A stretch of 8,959 nucleotides of DNA from contig CAKULV010000077.1 in assembly GCA_934667425.1 (NCBI GenBank), positions 1 to 8,959 of the forward strand. The letters are read 5' to 3'. Positions 7,287 to 8,959 of the stretch are shown piece by piece. Position 1 is the stretch's first letter, and each line of letters begins with the position of its first letter. Made by a program: the position numbers and the translations under genes. Origin of the DNA: an uncultured Kiritimatiellota bacterium (GTDB lineage: Bacteria > Verrucomicrobiota > Kiritimatiellia > RFP12 > UBA1067). The notes under the pieces are model-generated. The model made no database searches, had not been told where the DNA came from, and saw nothing but the letters and a program-made list of their open reading frames with translations.

Positions 7287-7402
7287 TTGCCCTGACAGAC
7301 ATTGGGCAGACAATTCTTGCAACTCATCTTTGGCGACATTCCGCTTCTTATCGACTGTGCGCACATCCCGTCGCGGAGACCGCCTCGCGTGCATAAAAAA
7401 GA

Positions 7403-7476
7403 GCGCGTTGTCTCTTCATGCACTCTTGGGAAGCCCTACCACAGGCTTATCGTGAATGCATGAAAAGACAATGCGC
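7403..7476. repeat. 20-bp imperfect inverted repeat with 34-bp spacer
   Basis: The left arm 7403-7422 (GCGCGTTGTC to TTCATGCA) and right arm 7457-7476 (TGCATGAA to AATGCGC) are complementary at 18 of 20 positions. Each strand's RNA would have one wobble pair and one mismatch. The right arm shares bases 7471-7476 with the neighbouring GC-rich hairpin, so the two structures cannot both form fully. Confidence 0.8.
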
Positions 7477-7672
7477 CCAGTCGGGCGCATCATCCACTCA
7501 CATGCCGTTCTGGAATTGAAATAGTGGTAGTATTTCGTGCGAACGACGTGTTAGCGTTGACGCTAAATCATCTTCTGCGGCCTAAAAGGGCGGAGCGCGG
7601 CGATGCGCCGCTTAAGCAACCCCTCGGCCTATGTCGTCCGGGCGCATCCGCTTGATCCGTCGCCCGAACAGG
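7465..7672 (-). ncRNA. Candidate structured non-coding RNA of unknown family
   Basis: No convincing coding frame is present. Read leftward, the interval starts just after an extended -10 promoter (7678-7686). Its hairpins, in transcript order, are: CGGGCG/CGCCCG (7639-7644 with 7661-7666), GCGGCG-ATG-CGCCGC (7597-7611), TTAGCG/CGCTAA with a 4-nt loop (7551-7566), GAAATA/TATTTC with a 7-nt loop (7518-7536), and the terminal 8-bp stem ATGCGCCC/GGGCGCAT (7471-7490). On the minus strand that last stem is followed by TGTCTTTTC. I see no match to tmRNA, RNase P, SRP or 6S landmarks. It may instead be the long 5' leader of the methyltransferase operon, which starts about 310 bp further on in the same direction. 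Ends are estimates. Confidence 0.4.
7471..7490 (-). terminator. Terminator-like hairpin, minus strand
   Basis: ATGCGCCC and GGGCGCAT form a perfect 8-bp stem with a 4-nt loop. On the minus strand it is followed by TGTCTTTTC, a partial U-tract. No T-run follows it on the plus strand, so the minus-strand orientation is preferred. Confidence 0.5.
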
Positions 7673-7677
7673 TGAGA

Positions 7678-7686
7678 AGTATACCA
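7678..7686 (-). promoter_or_regulatory. Extended -10 promoter motif TGGTATACT, minus strand
   Basis: The minus strand reads TGGTATACT, an extended -10 (TGnTATAAT-like) element. No good -35 was found 17 nt upstream, which extended -10 promoters tolerate. It would start transcription near 7672 into the structured region. The same 9-mer occurs on the plus strand at 8055-8063. Confidence 0.4.
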
Positions 7687-7808
7687 TAAAAACGCCGCAA
7701 GGCGGGAAATGGCCTGAACCACGGGAATCGCCATGCACGATGTGGGGCGTGGCGGACGAACGGGTCAAGCAGCCGTTTCTGGTGCGCATGGCAAAGCTCG
7801 GCCTGTTC

Positions 7809-7847
7809 GAATTTACAAAATCAGGTCAGACCTGATTTTGTAAATTC
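7809..7847. repeat. Perfect 18-bp inverted repeat with 3-bp loop
   Basis: The arms GAATTTACAAAATCAGGT (7809-7826) and its exact complement (7830-7847) flank CAG. The element is AT-rich. It lies 7 bp beyond the stop of the minus-strand DUF3791-like gene, where it could end transcription as a hairpin although no U-tract follows. It may equally be a dispersed repeat unit. Confidence 0.93.
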
Positions 7848-7854
7848 AGACAAG

Positions 7855-8037
7855 TCACGCCCCTTGGCGGGCGATGTAGGCGTCGATGTCGTCAAACACG
7901 AGCCTCTCGCTTATCGTGTGGAAGTCGCCGAAATGCTTTCGGATGTGGTCATGGACATTGTAGCGCGCGAACAAATCGGCGACCTCGCTTCCCTCGAACT
8001 TCAGCACCCCGCAATGCCTCCGAAGCGGAAAACACAA
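7855..8037 (-). CDS. DUF3791-like small protein, start uncertain
   Basis: A 60-codon frame. FEGSEVADLFARYNVHDHIRK followed by FGDFHTISERLVFDDIDAYIARQG has the layout of DUF3791: a lineup of G-x-E-V-x-x-L-F, a short helix, HT, then DID and YI near the end. DUF3791 proteins are often found beside DUF3990 proteins in toxin-antitoxin-like pairs, but no DUF3990 gene is visible here. The only upstream start is TTG at 8037. Codons before it (AQDR) read sensibly back to a TAG at 8050-8052, so the 5' end may be missing. The palindrome at 7809-7847 follows closely. The family call is by recall of the motif pattern and moderately sure. Confidence 0.55.
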   Translation of the reverse strand: MCFPLRRHCGVLKFEGSEVADLFARYNVHDHIRKHFGDFHTISERLVFDDIDAYIARQGA

Positions 8038-8054
8038 TCGGTCCTGCGCCTATT

Positions 8055-8063
8055 TGGTATACT
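8055..8063 (+). promoter_or_regulatory. Extended -10 promoter motif TGGTATACT, plus strand
   Basis: TGGTATACT ends 7 nt before an ATG at 8071, the spacing expected if transcription begins at or next to the start codon. No convincing -35 is seen. It could drive the small ORF at 8071 and the DUF4186 gene. Confidence 0.4.
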
Positions 8064-8070
8064 AACGCGC

Positions 8071-8241
8071 ATGAGATCATGCCAATTCAACTCAACGCGG
8101 CAGGCAGAGCGGCTTCTGACGGCACTCAAGAAAAGTGGCCTTACCGTGCGCCAAGGGTCTGACAAATGCGGAATCCGGGCTCTCAAAAGTCCAGAATCTG
8201 ATATTGCCGTAACAGGAGCAAGAGAAACCCATGACATTTGA
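8071..8241 (+). CDS. Hypothetical 56-aa ORF upstream of the DUF4186 gene, possibly leaderless
   Basis: Starts with MRSCQFNSTRQAERLLTALK and ends THDI, overlapping the DUF4186 gene by 11 nt in another frame. No ribosome binding site is possible in the 7 nt after the promoter motif, so it would be translated as a leaderless message. I do not recognise it. The overlap and promoter spacing support it; the lack of a known family and its small size count against it. It may be only a transcribed leader, with the DUF4186 gene as the real product. Confidence 0.3.
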   Translation: MRSCQFNSTRQAERLLTALKKSGLTVRQGSDKCGIRALKSPESDIAVTGARETHDI

Positions 8242-8587
8242 GGCGGCGCTTGAGAAGTTGGCACGGTCGAAGTTCCGCAGCCGGTTCAGGCTGTCGGACA
8301 CCGACAGGGCTTACATCGAGAAGCGTGGCCTTGACGTCATCCGCCGCCACGCGGAGGATTTCGTCCGACAGCGGCTCGCATCCGCCAATCCTCCGAACGA
8401 CGGACGGCAGACGCCGATGCGCGGGCATCCGGTCTTCACGGCGCAGCATGCGACGGCGACCTGCTGCCGGGGATGCCTGAACAGGTGGTGGAAGGTGCCG
8501 CTCGGTGTCGAGCTTTCGCCGCTCCGTCAGCAGAAGGCGGTGAACCTCATCATGGCTTGGATCGCACGCGAGTTGACGCGGCGTTGA
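8231..8587 (+). CDS. DUF4186 domain protein
   Basis: A protein of 118 aa, the full family length, function unknown. The pattern SKFRSRFRL (13-21), RRHAEDFVRQRLA (38-50), PPNDGRQTPMRGHPVF (54-69), AQHATATCCRGCL (71-83) and RWWKVPLG (85-92) is typical of DUF4186. His66, His73, Cys78, Cys79 and Cys82 form a cluster that could bind metal; this is inference. AGGAG at 8214-8218 lies 12 nt before the ATG, slightly far but acceptable. The stop is TGA 8585-8587. No partner gene is evident. Confidence 0.85.
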   Translation: MTFEAALEKLARSKFRSRFRLSDTDRAYIEKRGLDVIRRHAEDFVRQRLASANPPNDGRQTPMRGHPVFTAQHATATCCRGCLNRWWKVPLGVELSPLRQQKAVNLIMAWIARELTRR

Positions 8588-8959
8588 CGGACATCCGAAG
8601 CTTCTATGTAGTTGCACATCGAGACGTGCGGCGAACCGCGTTCGATGGCGGAGACCGGCCCAAAGCGCGAGGGCGGCTTCGGCGAAGGCGTCGAGGTAGG
8701 GGAAGATGCGCCCGCCGACCTAGGCGGCGCTATTCGTCGCCTACGCCTCTGTGCGCGACCAGCGCCGCAAGTGGCGGTTCAAGGCGCAAGAAGGCGCCTC
8801 ATGACGAATGTCCGTCTCGGCTGTCTGCTGACGCGGTGAGGGCGTTACGCGAGCCTTGCGAATGCCGTGAACTGCTATTCGCGTAATGCGTCACTGAACA
8901 GCGGGGTGTAGAAACCCCGAGGGTTGGCAAAGGGGCTCCGCTACCGCTGCGCCTGACGC
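8588..8959. other. Non-coding stretch with gene debris
   Basis: No complete gene is recognised in these 372 bases. One plus-strand frame ends AYASVRDQRRKWRFKAQE before TGA 8802-8804. It looks like a genuine protein tail but has in-frame stops shortly upstream (TAG at 8718-8723 and 8694-8699 regions), so it may be decayed. The frame over 8846-8908 (YASLANAVNCYSRNASLNSGV in two pieces of sense, ending TAG) is Asn-rich but short. A hairpin TAGGCGGCG/CGTCGCCTA lies at 8721-8743. Confidence 0.4.
8889..8959 (+). other. Nested hairpin at the window edge
   Basis: GCGTCA (8889-8894) pairs with TGACGC (8954-8959), and CAGCGG (8899-8904) with CCGCTG (8944-8949). A possible inner stem GGGGT/ACCCC (8903-8907 with 8914-8918) competes for two bases. 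The nested layout suggests a structured RNA or DNA element that may continue past the window. No family is recognised. Confidence 0.4.

Noticed and set aside
7175..7423. 82-codon minus-strand frame across the 44-bp palindrome
   Set aside because: It reads straight through the palindrome and hairpins, has no plausible start signal and no family resemblance.
7403..7490. Possible CRISPR repeat or tracrRNA-like segment
   Set aside because: No repeated unit with regular spacing and no cas gene in the window; the region is better described as hairpins and an inverted repeat.
7740..7835. Small plus-strand frame beginning MWGVADERVKQPFLVRM and ending inside the palindrome
   Set aside because: It has no ribosome binding site, reads into a repeat, and shows no recognised family; at best a gene remnant.
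8473..8886. 137-codon frame overlapping the end of the DUF4186 gene
   Set aside because: Its Arg-rich middle is low-complexity shadow sequence, it begins inside DUF4186 in another frame, and it lacks a start signal.
8889..8959. Integron attC site
   Set aside because: The nested hairpin lacks the GTTRRRY/RYYYAAC core sites expected of attC.

Overview
The window looks like a chromosomal segment from an uncultured, GC-rich, gut-type bacterium. Two 60-base lines I counted in the coding regions are about 65% G+C. The gene mix (DUF5009-type membrane acyltransferase, PIG-L deacetylase with a Tat-like leader, a LlaJI-type restriction cluster, DUF4186 and a DUF3791-like protein) would fit the Verrucomicrobiota/Kiritimatiellota group or a Bacteroidota-like neighbour. 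That placement is an impression from family distribution, not something the sequence proves.

Left block (1-2605, + strand): a tight three-gene run. It holds the 3' part of a carbon-nitrogen hydrolase, a multi-pass transmembrane acyltransferase of the heparan-alpha-glucosaminide N-acetyltransferase type, and an exported PIG-L/LmbE-type deacetylase. The last two carry opposite chemistries on amino sugars (N-acetylation and N-deacetylation), which suggests a glycan-processing unit. The deacetylase start region is a perfect 21-bp tandem duplication that doubles both ribosome binding site and start codon.

Middle block (about 2421-7158, - strand): a restriction-modification operon of the McrBC/LlaJI type, read right to left. 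The order is C5-cytosine DNA methyltransferase, McrB-like AAA+ translocase, then LlaJI-type McrC-like PD-(D/E)xK nuclease, with junctions of only 2-3 nt. The operon appears to be dying. The methyltransferase has a one-base frameshift after the PCQ motif and an amber codon replacing the Gln of the conserved ARIQ-FP motif. The McrB Walker A lysine is a threonine. The mcrC reading frame loses its expected end and runs antisense into the deacetylase gene. The methyltransferase and the N-terminal half of McrB are much poorer in G+C than the rest, suggesting mosaic assembly of the specificity-determining part.

Right block (7159-8959): mostly non-coding, with unusually dense secondary structure. A minus-strand stretch (about 7465-7672) has an extended -10 promoter, five or six hairpins and a terminator-like end, and is a candidate structured RNA of no family I recognise. 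It is followed by a long inverted repeat and a perfect 44-bp palindrome before the methyltransferase. Further right are an 18-bp-arm palindrome, a DUF3791-like small protein (- strand), a possible leaderless 56-codon ORF and a well-recognised DUF4186 gene (+ strand). The last 370 bases hold only gene debris and a nested hairpin that reaches the window edge.
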